DNA of 64,000 nucleotides from Chloroflexi bacterium CFX4 (lineage in GTDB: Bacteria; Chloroflexota; Anaerolineae; Aggregatilineales; UBA2796). Shown here in pieces: positions 17,736 through 27,468 of the stretch. The stretch is taken from positions 124,001 to 188,000 of the forward strand of contig QWHC01000008.1 in assembly GCA_021404685.1 (NCBI GenBank), read 5' to 3'. A model generated the notes under the pieces. The model did not search any database. It was not told where the DNA came from and worked only from the letters and a program-made list of their open reading frames with translations. Positions within the stretch are counted from its first letter, which is position 1, and each line of letters opens with the position of its first letter. A program made the translations under genes and the position numbers.

Positions 17736-19171
17736 GCCGCCGATACATTTTGAGTTTGAGCGTTGGTGCGCTGCTGCTCTTCGGCGCGCTGCGCCTAACT
17801 GCGCTCAGCACTTTTCCGCCCTTCATTGATGAAGGCTTTTCGGTGGAAGTTGCCCGCGAAATTCTGGCTGGACGCCTAACGCCCTTTGCCACAGAAGCGC
17901 GTACCTTCACCATTTGGCTGTTAGCGCTCTTTCAAGCGCCAAGCGCGCCTGATGTGCTGTGGCTGATCCGCGCTGTTTCCGTGTTGGTCACCTTCATTGG
18001 TTTCGCAGCGTTCATCGGTACGGCGCGCATACTGGGCGGCAGGCAGGCCGCCCTGTTTGCTGCCCTGATCGGCTTGTTCAGCCCTTACCACTTCTTCTAT
18101 GAGCGCCTAGCGCTGGCTGATCCATTGGCGGCGGCGGCGGCGCTCTGCGGCGTCTATTTCGCGGCGCGGCTCCGCAAGCGGGCAGCCCTCAGCGATGCCT
18201 TGCTGTGCGGTGTGGCGCTCTTTGCGGCGGTCGGCTTCAAGCTGACCGTGATCGCCTTTTTGGGCGTGCCGCTGGCTGCCTTCCTGACGCTGAACAAGGG
18301 CTATGCGCTGAGCATGAGGCTGCGCTGGCTGGCTGTGGCGTTGGGCAGTGCCGCCGCCCTGACCGCTGCCTTTGCCGCGTTGCAGGCATGGCGCGGCTAT
18401 AACTGGTTTGGACCGATCACAGCGCATAACGCGGGTGGCTTCAGCCTTGCGCGCCTTGCCGAAAATATCCCACACACAGTCGCCCTGTTCAGCGGCTTTT
18501 TCGGTGTGCCGTTCAGCGTGGCGTTGGTGGTAGCGTTCTGTGTATTGGTGGTGCGGCGGCAGCTTTTTGTGCCACTGTGCAGCGTGGGCATTCTGGGCGT
18601 GCTGTGGCTAAACCAGACGCAGTATGGGCGCTTTTTTGGCGCGGCGTTCTCGCTGCTGTTGTTGGGTGCAGCGCTAGGGCTGGCGGATGTGCTGCGGCGG
18701 ACGGCATGGCGCGGAACGGCTGGCGGCGCACTGCTGATCGCGGCGTGGGCGGCACTCTTTTTTGTGCCGTTTCGAGCGGCGCTTTTGGCGGGCGAGGCAC
18801 CGCCGACTCTGCCCGACGCCGAATACCGTGAATACGTCAGTTCGGATGCCAGCGGCTTTCGCCTTGAGGATGTGCTATCCGCACTCCATGAGCGCGGCGC
18901 GCAGCGCGTGGTTGGCGTGATTGCCAACTGTGAGGGCTTGCGAATGCGCGCACGCGGCAGCCTGACTGTGATCTGTCCACGCTTGCAGCACAGCGGCGCC
19001 AACCGAGCGGCTGTGGCGGAAGAAGTCCGCGCTTTGCGGCAAGCAGGCACCTTTGCCGTGCTGGAAAATATTCCCTACCTGCCCGAACAGCTTGACGGTG
19101 AGGTTGTGCTGCGCTTCCAAAAGCCACGCCAAGGCAGCACCTACACGCTCTACGACCTTACGCCGCGCTAA
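17732..19171 (+). CDS. GT-C type integral membrane glycosyltransferase
   Basis: A 479-residue polytopic membrane protein with about ten or more hydrophobic helices. The first external loop carries an acidic motif (FPPFIDEGFSVEVAREIL), the place where ArnT/PMT-like GT39 enzymes have their catalytic Asp/Glu. The C-terminal ~100 residues are soluble and outside or facing the membrane. It would transfer a sugar from a polyprenyl-phosphate donor. ATG 17732 overlaps the M23 stop (ATGA); the upstream in-frame ATG 17711 would overlap more. The acceptor is unknown; the neighbour suggests a cell-wall or surface glycan. Confidence 0.7.
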   Translation: MSRRYILSLSVGALLLFGALRLTALSTFPPFIDEGFSVEVAREILAGRLTPFATEARTFTIWLLALFQAPSAPDVLWLIRAVSVLVTFIGFAAFIGTARILGGRQAALFAALIGLFSPYHFFYERLALADPLAAAAALCGVYFAARLRKRAALSDALLCGVALFAAVGFKLTVIAFLGVPLAAFLTLNKGYALSMRLRWLAVALGSAAALTAAFAALQAWRGYNWFGPITAHNAGGFSLARLAENIPHTVALFSGFFGVPFSVALVVAFCVLVVRRQLFVPLCSVGILGVLWLNQTQYGRFFGAAFSLLLLGAALGLADVLRRTAWRGTAGGALLIAAWAALFFVPFRAALLAGEAPPTLPDAEYREYVSSDASGFRLEDVLSALHERGAQRVVGVIANCEGLRMRARGSLTVICPRLQHSGANRAAVAEEVRALRQAGTFAVLENIPYLPEQLDGEVVLRFQKPRQGSTYTLYDLTPR

Positions 19172-19177
19172 GGCTGA

Positions 19178-20371
19178 TCAGCCGCTGGCACGGGAGGTCA
19201 CAATACCCTCAGCGGCTGCCCACTCGCCCAAATCGCGGCGGCTGAGCGCTGCTGCCATCAGGGCGGGAAACTGATCAGGCGTGCAGGCGAAACTCGGCAC
19301 GCCCAAGCCCGCCAAGTGCGACGCTACGGCGCTATTATAGGATGGCGCGCCGTCATCACTAAGCGCTAAGAGCGCCACCATCTGCACGCCCAACTCAACC
19401 AATTCCGCCGCACAATGCAGCATTTGGTTAATGTTGCCGCCCTCGTAGAGGTCGCTGATCAAGACCAGGAGCGTCTGGGTCGGGCGCTGGATCAGGCGTT
19501 GGCAGTAGCGCAGCGCACGGTGAATATCCGTGCCGCCGCCAAGCTGCACGCCAAAGAGCAGGTCAATCGGATCAGTCAGCGATTCGGTCAAGTCCACCAC
19601 TGCCGTATCAAAGGCGACAAAGTGCGTGCTGAGCGCAGGCAACGATGCCATCACCGCGCCAAAAACGCCCGCATAAACCACGCTGGATGCCATTGAGCCG
19701 CTTTGATCCACGCACAGAATCACATCGTGCAGGGCGCGCCGATGCTTGCCGTAGCCAATGCGCGTCTCTGGCACTATGGTGCGATAGGCGGGCTGATAGT
19801 GGCGCAGATTGGCTCGAATAGTGCGCGTCCAATCCATTTCGGCAAGGCGCGGGCGGCGCGTGCGCGAAGCGCGGTTCAGGCTGCCGCTGATGGCTTGGCG
19901 CAGCGCATGGGCAAGCCGCTGCTGAAGTTCGCGCACCACTTGCGCCACCACCATGCGCGCCGTAGCGCGTGTTTCGGTGGGCATGGCGTCTTTCAGGCTG
20001 ATCAGCGTCGTCGCCAGATGCACATCTGGCACGATTGCCTCTAGCAGTTCTGGCTCCAGCAGCATTTGAGTCAGCTTCAAGCGCTCGATGGCGTCTTTTT
20101 GCAGCACGCGCACGACTGAGGACGGGAAATAGCGGCGAATATCGCCCAGCCAACGCGCCACATTCGGCGCAGAGGCGCCTAAGTTGCCCTGCCGCGTGCC
20201 GCTGCTGCCGCCGCTGTTGCTGCGCCTGCCATAGAGTGCCTCTAAGGCGGCGTCTATCTCGCGGTCAGCCTGTGCGTCAAGCGCCATGCCTTCCTTGTCG
20301 CAATCTGCGCCAAGCACCAGCCGCCAACGGCGCACCCGTTCAGGATCGCTCATAGGACTGCTCACTTTCAC
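19178..20371 (-). CDS. VWA domain protein (CoxE-like)
   Basis: A 397-residue soluble protein. The N-terminal half is helical and basic; the C-terminal half (about 205-390) is a von Willebrand A domain with an intact metal site: DQSGSM, the Thr of GGGTDI, and the Asp of ISDLYEGG. CoxE/YehP-type VWA proteins normally work with a MoxR AAA ATPase as a chaperone pair, but none is encoded here. GTG 20371 overlaps the MBOAT stop by 4 bp (GTGA); ATG 20353 (MSDPERVRRW) is an equally good start. It ends 6 bp from the convergent glycosyltransferase gene. Confidence 0.75.
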   Translation of the reverse strand: MKVSSPMSDPERVRRWRLVLGADCDKEGMALDAQADREIDAALEALYGRRSNSGGSSGTRQGNLGASAPNVARWLGDIRRYFPSSVVRVLQKDAIERLKLTQMLLEPELLEAIVPDVHLATTLISLKDAMPTETRATARMVVAQVVRELQQRLAHALRQAISGSLNRASRTRRPRLAEMDWTRTIRANLRHYQPAYRTIVPETRIGYGKHRRALHDVILCVDQSGSMASSVVYAGVFGAVMASLPALSTHFVAFDTAVVDLTESLTDPIDLLFGVQLGGGTDIHRALRYCQRLIQRPTQTLLVLISDLYEGGNINQMLHCAAELVELGVQMVALLALSDDGAPSYNSAVASHLAGLGVPSFACTPDQFPALMAAALSRRDLGEWAAAEGIVTSRASG

Positions 20372-21579
20372 CGACCTGCCAAGCCTGCCAAGACCTTACC
20401 AATGCGATCAAGTTCGGGCAAGGCAAAAAAGACCCAGCCCAGCGCCACATAATGGAAGGTTGTAAGAATGCTCAGCGCGCCGATCAGCCTTGCCAACGGC
20501 GGACGTGCCTTCACGAAGGCATCCCAACCTTGCGCCCGCGCTGCCCACTGCCTGAACAACCACAAGCCAACGCCATGCCAAGCGCCCCACAACACAAAGT
20601 TGAGCGCCGCGCCGTGCCACAAGCCGATCAGGATCATGGTGCCAAGCTGCGCGCTTAGCACAACACCTTCCCGCCACACTTTGAGCGGAGTCCGCAGCAG
20701 TTCGCGGCTGGCGGGCATGAAAAAATAGGCGCGAAACCACGCCGAAAGCGTCATATGCCAGCTATTCCAAAATGCCTGAAGGTTGCGCTTGAGGTAAGGT
20801 GCCTCGAAGTTTTCGGGCAGCTTGATGCCCGCCCAAATGCCAATACCAATCGCAATATCGGTGTAGCCGCTGAAATCCCAGAATAGGCGGAAGGCATAGG
20901 CATACAGCGCCAACCAGAGTGCCAACGTACCGCCGAGTGTGCCAGTCTGTGCGTCGGCTGCCAACTGCGGCGAGAGCGCCACCAACGCCAGCGAATCTGC
21001 CAGCACAAACTTCTTGAACAGACCACGCATTAGGCGCAAAGCACCTTGCCTGAAGCGTCCCGACTCAAGCGGTGCAGCAAGCGCTTTGGCGAATTGCTCC
21101 ACACGCGCTATTGGACCGGCAGCCAGTGACGGGAAAAAGAGTGCGTAAAGGGCAAATTCACCCAGCGGCAGCGGTTTTAGGCGTCCGCTGCGAAAGTCAA
21201 TCAGCACATGCAGCAGCCGAAAGGCAAGGTAGGAAAAACCGACCCACGCGAAGGTTTGCCCAATCTTCAGGACAGTGCCGCTTGCCGCAGTGAGGGCTGG
21301 CACTTTCAGGGCGGCAAAAATGCCGATCACGCCTAAGATCGCCACCAGTGCCATGCGGCGGCGCGGCGCGGAGTCTATGCGCGTGAGCAGCCACACGCCA
21401 ACCGTCAGGGCAGCGGCGGCAAGCGGCAGCCATAGCGCAGCAAGCGATGGTGTGCTTTCCCATTGGAGCAGGACAAGAAACAGCGCGCTGGCAAGTAGCA
21501 ACAATTGGGTGCGCCATGCCGCGATAAACGGCACACCTAACGCACAGAACGCCATCGCCGCGATGAGGAGCAGGCTCAT
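20368..21579 (-). CDS. MBOAT-family membrane O-acyltransferase
   Basis: A 403-residue polytopic membrane protein of the DltB/AlgI type. The defining region reads WNSWHMTLSAWFRAYFF followed by PASRELLR, and the presumed catalytic His lies in GLWHGAALNFVLWG. Proteins of this family pass acyl groups across the membrane to teichoic acids, alginate or peptidoglycan, with an SGNH partner. Two SGNH-like membrane proteins are encoded at 15110-16249 and 27469-28680, though not in the same operon. It is co-transcribed with the VWA gene. Substrate unknown. Confidence 0.88.
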   Translation of the reverse strand: MSLLLIAAMAFCALGVPFIAAWRTQLLLLASALFLVLLQWESTPSLAALWLPLAAAALTVGVWLLTRIDSAPRRRMALVAILGVIGIFAALKVPALTAASGTVLKIGQTFAWVGFSYLAFRLLHVLIDFRSGRLKPLPLGEFALYALFFPSLAAGPIARVEQFAKALAAPLESGRFRQGALRLMRGLFKKFVLADSLALVALSPQLAADAQTGTLGGTLALWLALYAYAFRLFWDFSGYTDIAIGIGIWAGIKLPENFEAPYLKRNLQAFWNSWHMTLSAWFRAYFFMPASRELLRTPLKVWREGVVLSAQLGTMILIGLWHGAALNFVLWGAWHGVGLWLFRQWAARAQGWDAFVKARPPLARLIGALSILTTFHYVALGWVFFALPELDRIGKVLAGLAGR

Positions 21580-21841
21580 GCGCTTGCCTTGTCCATCGCG
21601 GCTGGGTGGCGCGGCAAAGGCATAAGGGTGTTTTTAGAGATGGGCAATGGACGGGACATGCTCACTCACTCATAGGGTCAGGGTGCTAGGCGCGTAGTAT
21701 AGCGCAAAGGGACGGATAGCGGCTAGGCGAATTTCTGATACGACTCCATCTTGTAGATCAGCGCTAAAAGCGCTAAGATCATAGAATAAGCCTTTGGCGG
21801 TGTGCCGCCAAAACAACTTTCTCAAAGGTTGCACAACGCTC
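21580..21841. other. Intergenic region with a leader hairpin
   Basis: No gene seen between the divergent MBOAT and folC genes. TTTGGCGG (21793-21800) pairs with CCGCCAAA (21805-21812) across a 4-nt loop, about 30 bp before the folC start, so it may lie in the folC leader. Confidence 0.35.
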
Positions 21842-23227
21842 ATGACGCTCAGCTATGCGGATGCCCTCGATTACCTTTACAGCCTGATCAACTATGAAGT
21901 GCAGCGCCCAGAGCGCTACGCGCCGGATGTAGTCAGCCTTGAGCGTCCACGGGCGCTGCTGGCGGCGCTGGGTAACCCACAAGAGCGCTATCCATGCCTG
22001 CACCTGACCGGCACCAAAGGCAAAGGGTCGGTGAGCGCTATGTGTGCCAGTGCCCTGAGTGCGGCGGGCTTGCGTGTTGGCTTGTATTCTTCGCCGCACC
22101 TGCAAGATTTCCGTGAGCGCATTCGCCTGAACGACACGCTCATCGAACCTGATCTATTGGCAAGCCTTGTCGAGCGCGTACAGCCCGTCGTGGCACAAAT
22201 GGAAGGTTTGACGTGGTTTGAGGTGGTGACGGCGCTCGCCTTCATGGCATTTGCCGAACATGCCGTTGATGTAGCGGTTATTGAGGTCGGCTTGGGCGGC
22301 AGGTTGGATGCCACCAATATTCTACGTGCGCCGTTGGTCACCACCGTTACCAGCCTAAGCTATGACCACATGAACCTGTTAGGTAACACGCTTGCCGAAA
22401 TTGCTGCTGAGAAGGCGGGCATCTTCAAAAGCGGCGTGCCTGCCATCAGCGCGCCGCAGCCACCAGAGGCACTCGCCGTGTTGGAGCGCATCGCCGCAGA
22501 GCGCGGCGCACCACTGACCGTCGTTGGGCGGGACGTGCCGTTTGCCGTTGGCGCGGGCGATGAATTTGGGCAGCACTTCAGCCTGACTGAGGGCGCGCTG
22601 CACGGCACCTATTGGACGCCCTTAATCGGCGCGCACCAGGCGCTGAACGGCGCGGTGGCGCTTGCCACGCTCGATCAGGCGCGGCAGGCAGGGCTGCCGC
22701 TTGATAGGCGTGCGCTGCGGGCAGGGTTGGCACAGGTGAATTGGGCAGGGCGCTTAGAAGTGGTGCGCCGTGCGCCGCACCTGCTGCTGGATGCAGCGCA
22801 CAATGCCGCCAGCGCCGAACGCCTGCGCGATTCGCTGCAAAGCGCTTTTTTGAGCGCGCCCGAACGCCGCCTGTTGCTGATTTTTGGCGCTTTTGCCGAT
22901 AAGGACGTGATGGGCATGTTCCGCGCCCTGCTGCCGCTGACCAACCACCTGATCCTAATGCAGCCGATTAGCCCACGTGCCTTCAGCACTGATCAATTGG
23001 CAGACCTTGCACGCCAGTCAGGCTACACCGGTGAACTGCATAGCTGCCCTGCGGCAAGTGAGGCATTAGCATATGCTGAAGCACTTGCTACGCCAACCGA
23101 CGTGATCTGCGCTACAGGATCGCTCTCAGTGGTGGGCGAATTTCGCAGCGTGCTAGGCTTGCCGCCAGCACGGGCTGCTTATCTTGATGAACAAACTGTG
23201 CAACTGCTCCAAAACCGCCTGCCCTGA
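21842..23227 (+). CDS. folC: Bifunctional folylpolyglutamate synthase/dihydrofolate synthase
   Basis: A 461-residue Mur-ligase-fold enzyme that adds glutamate to folates (and possibly to dihydropteroate). The P-loop is [13 protein letters not shown]; the folate-family segment [14 protein letters not shown] follows; [14 protein letters not shown] and the C-terminal [12 protein letters not shown] and [10 protein letters not shown] are conserved. ATG 21842 (MTLSYADAL) fits the family start; ATG 21794 would include a stem-loop. lon follows closely. Residues cannot settle whether both activities are present. Confidence 0.92.
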   Translation: MTLSYADALDYLYSLINYEVQRPERYAPDVVSLERPRALLAALGNPQERYPCLHLTGTKGKGSVSAMCASALSAAGLRVGLYSSPHLQDFRERIRLNDTLIEPDLLASLVERVQPVVAQMEGLTWFEVVTALAFMAFAEHAVDVAVIEVGLGGRLDATNILRAPLVTTVTSLSYDHMNLLGNTLAEIAAEKAGIFKSGVPAISAPQPPEALAVLERIAAERGAPLTVVGRDVPFAVGAGDEFGQHFSLTEGALHGTYWTPLIGAHQALNGAVALATLDQARQAGLPLDRRALRAGLAQVNWAGRLEVVRRAPHLLLDAAHNAASAERLRDSLQSAFLSAPERRLLLIFGAFADKDVMGMFRALLPLTNHLILMQPISPRAFSTDQLADLARQSGYTGELHSCPAASEALAYAEALATPTDVICATGSLSVVGEFRSVLGLPPARAAYLDEQTVQLLQNRLP

Positions 23228-23253
23228 GCAGGGCTGTATTGAGGTGTAATCCA

Positions 23254-25785
23254 TTGATTCCGATGCAACGACCCGGCATGAACGACTTTTACCATGTGCA
23301 AGATGCAGAGACCAACGCCGACGGCTTGATTGAAGCGGCGCTGATCCCCTTGCGCGATCTGATCCTCTACCCGAATATGGTTTCCCCGCTCTTTGTCGGG
23401 CGAGATCGCTCTTTGGCAGCTATCTCAGCCGCGCAGGGCAAGGTGCAAACCATCATCGGCGTTGGACAGCGCGACCCGAACCAGCCGGATCCGCGCCCTG
23501 AGGATTTATTTGACTATGGCACCGAGATGGCGCTTGGACGCCTGCTGCGGATGCCCGACGGCACCACCAGTGTTTTAGCGCAAGGGCGTCGCCGCGTGCA
23601 GATTGTTGAATACATTCAAAGTGAGCCATACTACCGCGTGAAGGCGCGCCCGATCATCGAGACGACGCAGCGCACCCGTGAAACAGAGGCACTGATGCGC
23701 GCCGTGCTGACGCTCTTTGAGAAGTGTGTGCAGCTTAACCGCAATCTGCCTGATGAAGCATACATCTATGCCATGAACATTGAGGAGCCGGGCTGGCTGG
23801 CAGATTTGGTCGTCTCGGCGCTTGATCTGACGCTTGAAGAGCGCCAAGCAATGCTGGAAAACAGCGATCCGATTGAGCGCTTGCACCATGTCAGTATGCT
23901 GCTAGGGCGCGAACTGGACGTGCTGGAGATCGAAGAACACATCAACGCGCAAGTGCAGCAGGAAGTAGATCGTGGGCAGCGCGAGGCATACCTGCGTGAG
24001 CAAATGCGCGTCATCCAGAGCGAACTTGGCGAAGGTGATCCCTTCCAGCAGGAATTGGAAGAACTACGCGAGCGCATCGCCCTTGCCGAAATGCCTGAGG
24101 AAGTCTTTGTGAAGGCGAACAAAGAGTTGGATCGGTTGGCTGCCATGCCGCCTATGGCGCCCGAAGTCGGCATTATTCGCACCTACATTGATTGGCTGCT
24201 TGACCTGCCTTGGGCGCAAGCCACGCAAGATAACCTTGATCTCGATCATGCCACATTGGTGCTGGAAGAAGATCATTTCGGGCTGCCCAAGGCAAAGGAT
24301 CGCATCCTAGAGCATATCGCAGTGCGTAAACTGGCACCTGATAAGATGAAAAGCCCGATCATCTGCTTTGTGGGACCGCCCGGCACAGGCAAGACCTCGC
24401 TTGGGCGCAGCATCGCCAAGGCGCTTGGGCGTGAATTCGTGCGTGTGAGCTTAGGCGGCGTGCGCGATGAGGCGGAAATCCGTGGGCATCGGCGCACCTA
24501 TATCGGCGCGCTGCCTGGGCGCATTCTGCAAACCATGCGGCGGGCTGGCACAATCAATCCTGTCTTTATGTTGGATGAGATTGATAAGCTAGGGCAAGAT
24601 TTTCGCGGTGATCCGTCGGCGGCGCTGCTGGAGGTGCTAGACCCTGAACAGAACCACGCTTTCAGCGATCACTACCTGGATGTGCCGTATGATCTGTCTA
24701 AGGTGTTGTTCATCACAACGGCGAACTCGCTGCATCCGCTGCCCTCAGCGCTGCTGGATCGCCTTGAGGTGATCGAGTTCAGCGGCTACACCGATCAAGA
24801 GAAGCTGGCAATCGCGCAGCGCTTCCTCATTCCGCGTCAATTGGAGCAACACGGCTTGGATCGTAAAGGGCTGCGCTTTGATGAGGCTGCCTTGCACGCC
24901 ATCATTCGTGAATACACCTACGAGGCGGGCGTGCGTAACCTTGACCGCGAGATTGCCAACATCTGCCGTAAGATTGCGCGCCGTGTGGCAAGCAAACAGA
25001 CTTTCAAGAAGCGCATCACGGTTGAAAGTTTGGTTGAGTATCTCGGTCCGCCATCCTTCACCGATGACAAGCTGGAGGAAGAAGACCAGATCGGCTTGGC
25101 AACCGGCGTCGCGTGGACAGAAAACGGCGGCGACATCATGACTGTTGAAGTCACGTTGATGCCGGGCAAGGGCAGCCTGACGCTGACCGGGCAGATTGGC
25201 GATGTGATGGAAGAATCGGTGCAGGCGGCGCTCAGCTATACGCGCAACCGCGCTAAATCGTTGGGCGTGAAGGAAGATGTCTTTGAGAAGACTGATATTC
25301 ACATCCACTTGCCCGAAACAGCCGTGCCGAAAGATGGGCCTTCCGCCGGCATTACGCTGGCAACCGCGCTGATTTCCGCCTTTAGCGGTCGCAAAGTGCG
25401 CAGCAAACTCGCCATGACGGGCGAGATCACGCTGCGTGGGCGCGTGCTGCCTGTTGGCGGCATCAAAGAGAAAGTGCTGGCTGCCTACCGTGCGGGCATT
25501 CGCATGGTGATTCTGCCTGAGCGCAACCGCAAAGACGTAACTGAAGTGCCGAAGAAGGTGCAGGCAGAGGTTACCATTCATTATGTAACACTCATGGATC
25601 AGGTGTTAGAACTGGCACTCTTGCCCGCTGAGGCTGCTCCAAAATCGGACAAGCCGCGCACGCCGCGCACCAAGAAGCCTGCTGCCAAGAAGCCAACTAA
25701 CACGCGCCGCACGCCCGCCAAACCTACACCTGACCAACCACCTATCACCTCTGCGCCTGCTGTCGGGTATAATGAGACGCGCTAA
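23254..25785 (+). CDS. lon: ATP-dependent protease La (Lon)
   Basis: An ~843-residue cytoplasmic protease. The LonN domain (about 25-215) is followed by the AAA module with Walker [10 protein letters not shown], Walker [10 protein letters not shown], and the protease domain with the Ser-Lys dyad in [10 protein letters not shown] and [12 protein letters not shown]. The last ~55 residues form a Lys/Pro/Thr-rich basic tail not usual in Lon. GAGGTG at 23241-23246 sits 7 bases before TTG 23254, which decides for this start; ATG 23263 is the alternative. It follows folC by 26 bp. Confidence 0.95.
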   Translation: MIPMQRPGMNDFYHVQDAETNADGLIEAALIPLRDLILYPNMVSPLFVGRDRSLAAISAAQGKVQTIIGVGQRDPNQPDPRPEDLFDYGTEMALGRLLRMPDGTTSVLAQGRRRVQIVEYIQSEPYYRVKARPIIETTQRTRETEALMRAVLTLFEKCVQLNRNLPDEAYIYAMNIEEPGWLADLVVSALDLTLEERQAMLENSDPIERLHHVSMLLGRELDVLEIEEHINAQVQQEVDRGQREAYLREQMRVIQSELGEGDPFQQELEELRERIALAEMPEEVFVKANKELDRLAAMPPMAPEVGIIRTYIDWLLDLPWAQATQDNLDLDHATLVLEEDHFGLPKAKDRILEHIAVRKLAPDKMKSPIICFVGPPGTGKTSLGRSIAKALGREFVRVSLGGVRDEAEIRGHRRTYIGALPGRILQTMRRAGTINPVFMLDEIDKLGQDFRGDPSAALLEVLDPEQNHAFSDHYLDVPYDLSKVLFITTANSLHPLPSALLDRLEVIEFSGYTDQEKLAIAQRFLIPRQLEQHGLDRKGLRFDEAALHAIIREYTYEAGVRNLDREIANICRKIARRVASKQTFKKRITVESLVEYLGPPSFTDDKLEEEDQIGLATGVAWTENGGDIMTVEVTLMPGKGSLTLTGQIGDVMEESVQAALSYTRNRAKSLGVKEDVFEKTDIHIHLPETAVPKDGPSAGITLATALISAFSGRKVRSKLAMTGEITLRGRVLPVGGIKEKVLAAYRAGIRMVILPERNRKDVTEVPKKVQAEVTIHYVTLMDQVLELALLPAEAAPKSDKPRTPRTKKPAAKKPTNTRRTPAKPTPDQPPITSAPAVGYNETR

Positions 25786-25794
25786 ACCTTAGGC

Positions 25795-25821
25795 AAGGGC
25801 GGCACCCATACCGCCGCCCTT
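25795..25821 (+). terminator. Stem-loop after lon
   Basis: AAGGGCGGC (25795-25803) pairs perfectly with GCCGCCCTT (25813-25821) over a 9-nt loop. It has no U-tract. It probably ends or attenuates the folC-lon transcript. Confidence 0.55.
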
Positions 25822-25843
25822 ACCAGAATTGCGCGAGTAACTG

Positions 25844-27463
25844 ATGATCACGCACCTTTTTTGTCAACTTTCGGCGCGCCGCTTACTCTCTGGCGCCGCG
25901 CTGCTGATTGCCCTGAGTGGTTGCAACCTGCTTGGGCTGAACAATACGCCGCAGCCAACCGCCACTCCTACCGAGACGCCCACCAACACACCGACTGCCA
26001 CCACCACGCCAAGCATCACGCCCACGCTGACGCCAAGCCTGACCGCGACGCGTACCCTCACGCCTAGCATCACACCCACGCTGACGATCACGCCCACACC
26101 GAGCCTAACCTTTACGCCGAGCCTGACACCAACGCTGACCCTGACGCCTTTCCCAACCGTGCCGCCCGCACCGCCAGTGAGGATTGCGGCGGATAGCTTC
26201 ACCCGCTTTGAGATTGATCCACAGGTGATCGCTAACCTTGATCAGGGCTGGATTGCCTTCATCAATAGTGCTGCGCCAACTGTGACCGTGCAGCCCGGCA
26301 CCCCGGTTGCCGTCAGCAACACGCAAACGCTCTACCTTGTTTCACCAGATGGACGCCAAAGCCTGCCTGTGATCGAACTGCCTGCCTCGACTGGCACGCG
26401 CATTTACTGGTCGCCCAACGGCAACTACATCGCCTACTTTTTGGAAGGCAGCGGCTTGCACATGCTGGATGTGCGGCTTGGCATCAGTGTGCGTTTGTTT
26501 GCCCTCACCAGCCTGAGTCCGCGTGGCGTGCTGACCGAACCTGTCTGGTCGCCTGATGGGACACAGTTCACCATTGCCCTGACGACGCCCTATGACGTGG
26601 ATATTTTCAGCGTCGGCGGCGATGCCACCAATTTCAGCAACATCTCGCAAAGTGGTGGCTACGACTTTTTCCCGCAGTGGTCACCCGATGGCAATTACCT
26701 TGCCTTCGTCTCAGATCGTGCGATCTGCCCAACGTGGGAGCCAAACGCGCCCAATTCGTGCTACACGCCCGAAACACCAACGCCTGACGGCGGTCAGCTT
26801 TACATATGGGAACGGGCAAGCGGTGCGGTGCGCTTGATTGCTGAACAGTGGGTGATTGCGCCGCCAAAGTGGATCAGCGCGACACAGATCGGCTTTGTGG
26901 CAGGCGAGCGCGGTGATCCGCTCAGCGGCAGCACGCTCTACAGCGTGAACATCAACGGCGGCGTGCCGCAGGCAATCACACCCTTGGAGGGTGATGATCG
27001 CGTGCTGCGCGAAGCATGGTCGCCGGATGGCGCACGAGTCATCTACCAAGCCGTCGGGGCGGATAACGCGATCATCATGCGCGATGCCAACGGCGCAGAG
27101 CTAACGCGCCTAGATGAGCGCCTCAGCTTTCCACGCTTTGCCTTCAGCGCAGCATGGTCGCCCAATGGTGATCGCGTGGTGCTAGGCGGCAGCAATGGGC
27201 AATGTCCGTTTGGGATGCTGGTCACCAATGCCAATTTCGGCTTCATCACACGCGCTGAACGTCCTAACCCGGGCGTCTGTAATCCGACTTGGTCGGCAGA
27301 TGGGCGCTTCATCGCCTATGAGGGCGTGCTGGGCGGTAACGTCACAGGGGATGGACGCCTAGATGTCTATGTGGCGAATGCCAGCGGCGTCGGTTCGCGC
27401 AATCTCACCAGCCGCTTGGGTGGTCAGGTGCGCTTGCTCGGTTGGATTGGCGGCGGGGAGTAG
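25844..27463 (+). CDS. Lipoprotein with Thr/Pro linker and TolB/PD40-type beta-propeller
   Basis: A 539-residue lipoprotein. The lipobox LSGC places the lipidated Cys at residue 27. Residues ~34-108 are a low-complexity Thr/Pro/Ser stalk made of repeats such as TPTLTPSLT, which would hold the domain away from the membrane. The rest shows repeated W-SPDG motifs (YWSPNGNY, VWSPDGTQ, QWSPDGNY, AWSPDGAR, TWSADGRF) typical of PD40 blades. Function unknown; such propellers usually bind partners. It is followed after 5 bp by the second SGNH-like gene, so the two are probably co-expressed. Confidence 0.85.
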   Translation: MITHLFCQLSARRLLSGAALLIALSGCNLLGLNNTPQPTATPTETPTNTPTATTTPSITPTLTPSLTATRTLTPSITPTLTITPTPSLTFTPSLTPTLTLTPFPTVPPAPPVRIAADSFTRFEIDPQVIANLDQGWIAFINSAAPTVTVQPGTPVAVSNTQTLYLVSPDGRQSLPVIELPASTGTRIYWSPNGNYIAYFLEGSGLHMLDVRLGISVRLFALTSLSPRGVLTEPVWSPDGTQFTIALTTPYDVDIFSVGGDATNFSNISQSGGYDFFPQWSPDGNYLAFVSDRAICPTWEPNAPNSCYTPETPTPDGGQLYIWERASGAVRLIAEQWVIAPPKWISATQIGFVAGERGDPLSGSTLYSVNINGGVPQAITPLEGDDRVLREAWSPDGARVIYQAVGADNAIIMRDANGAELTRLDERLSFPRFAFSAAWSPNGDRVVLGGSNGQCPFGMLVTNANFGFITRAERPNPGVCNPTWSADGRFIAYEGVLGGNVTGDGRLDVYVANASGVGSRNLTSRLGGQVRLLGWIGGGE

Positions 27464-27468
27464 GGTTT

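Noticed and set aside
24745-25581. 278-residue frame antisense to lon
   Set aside because: Shadow of the Lon protease domain; no ribosome site or recognisable motifs.
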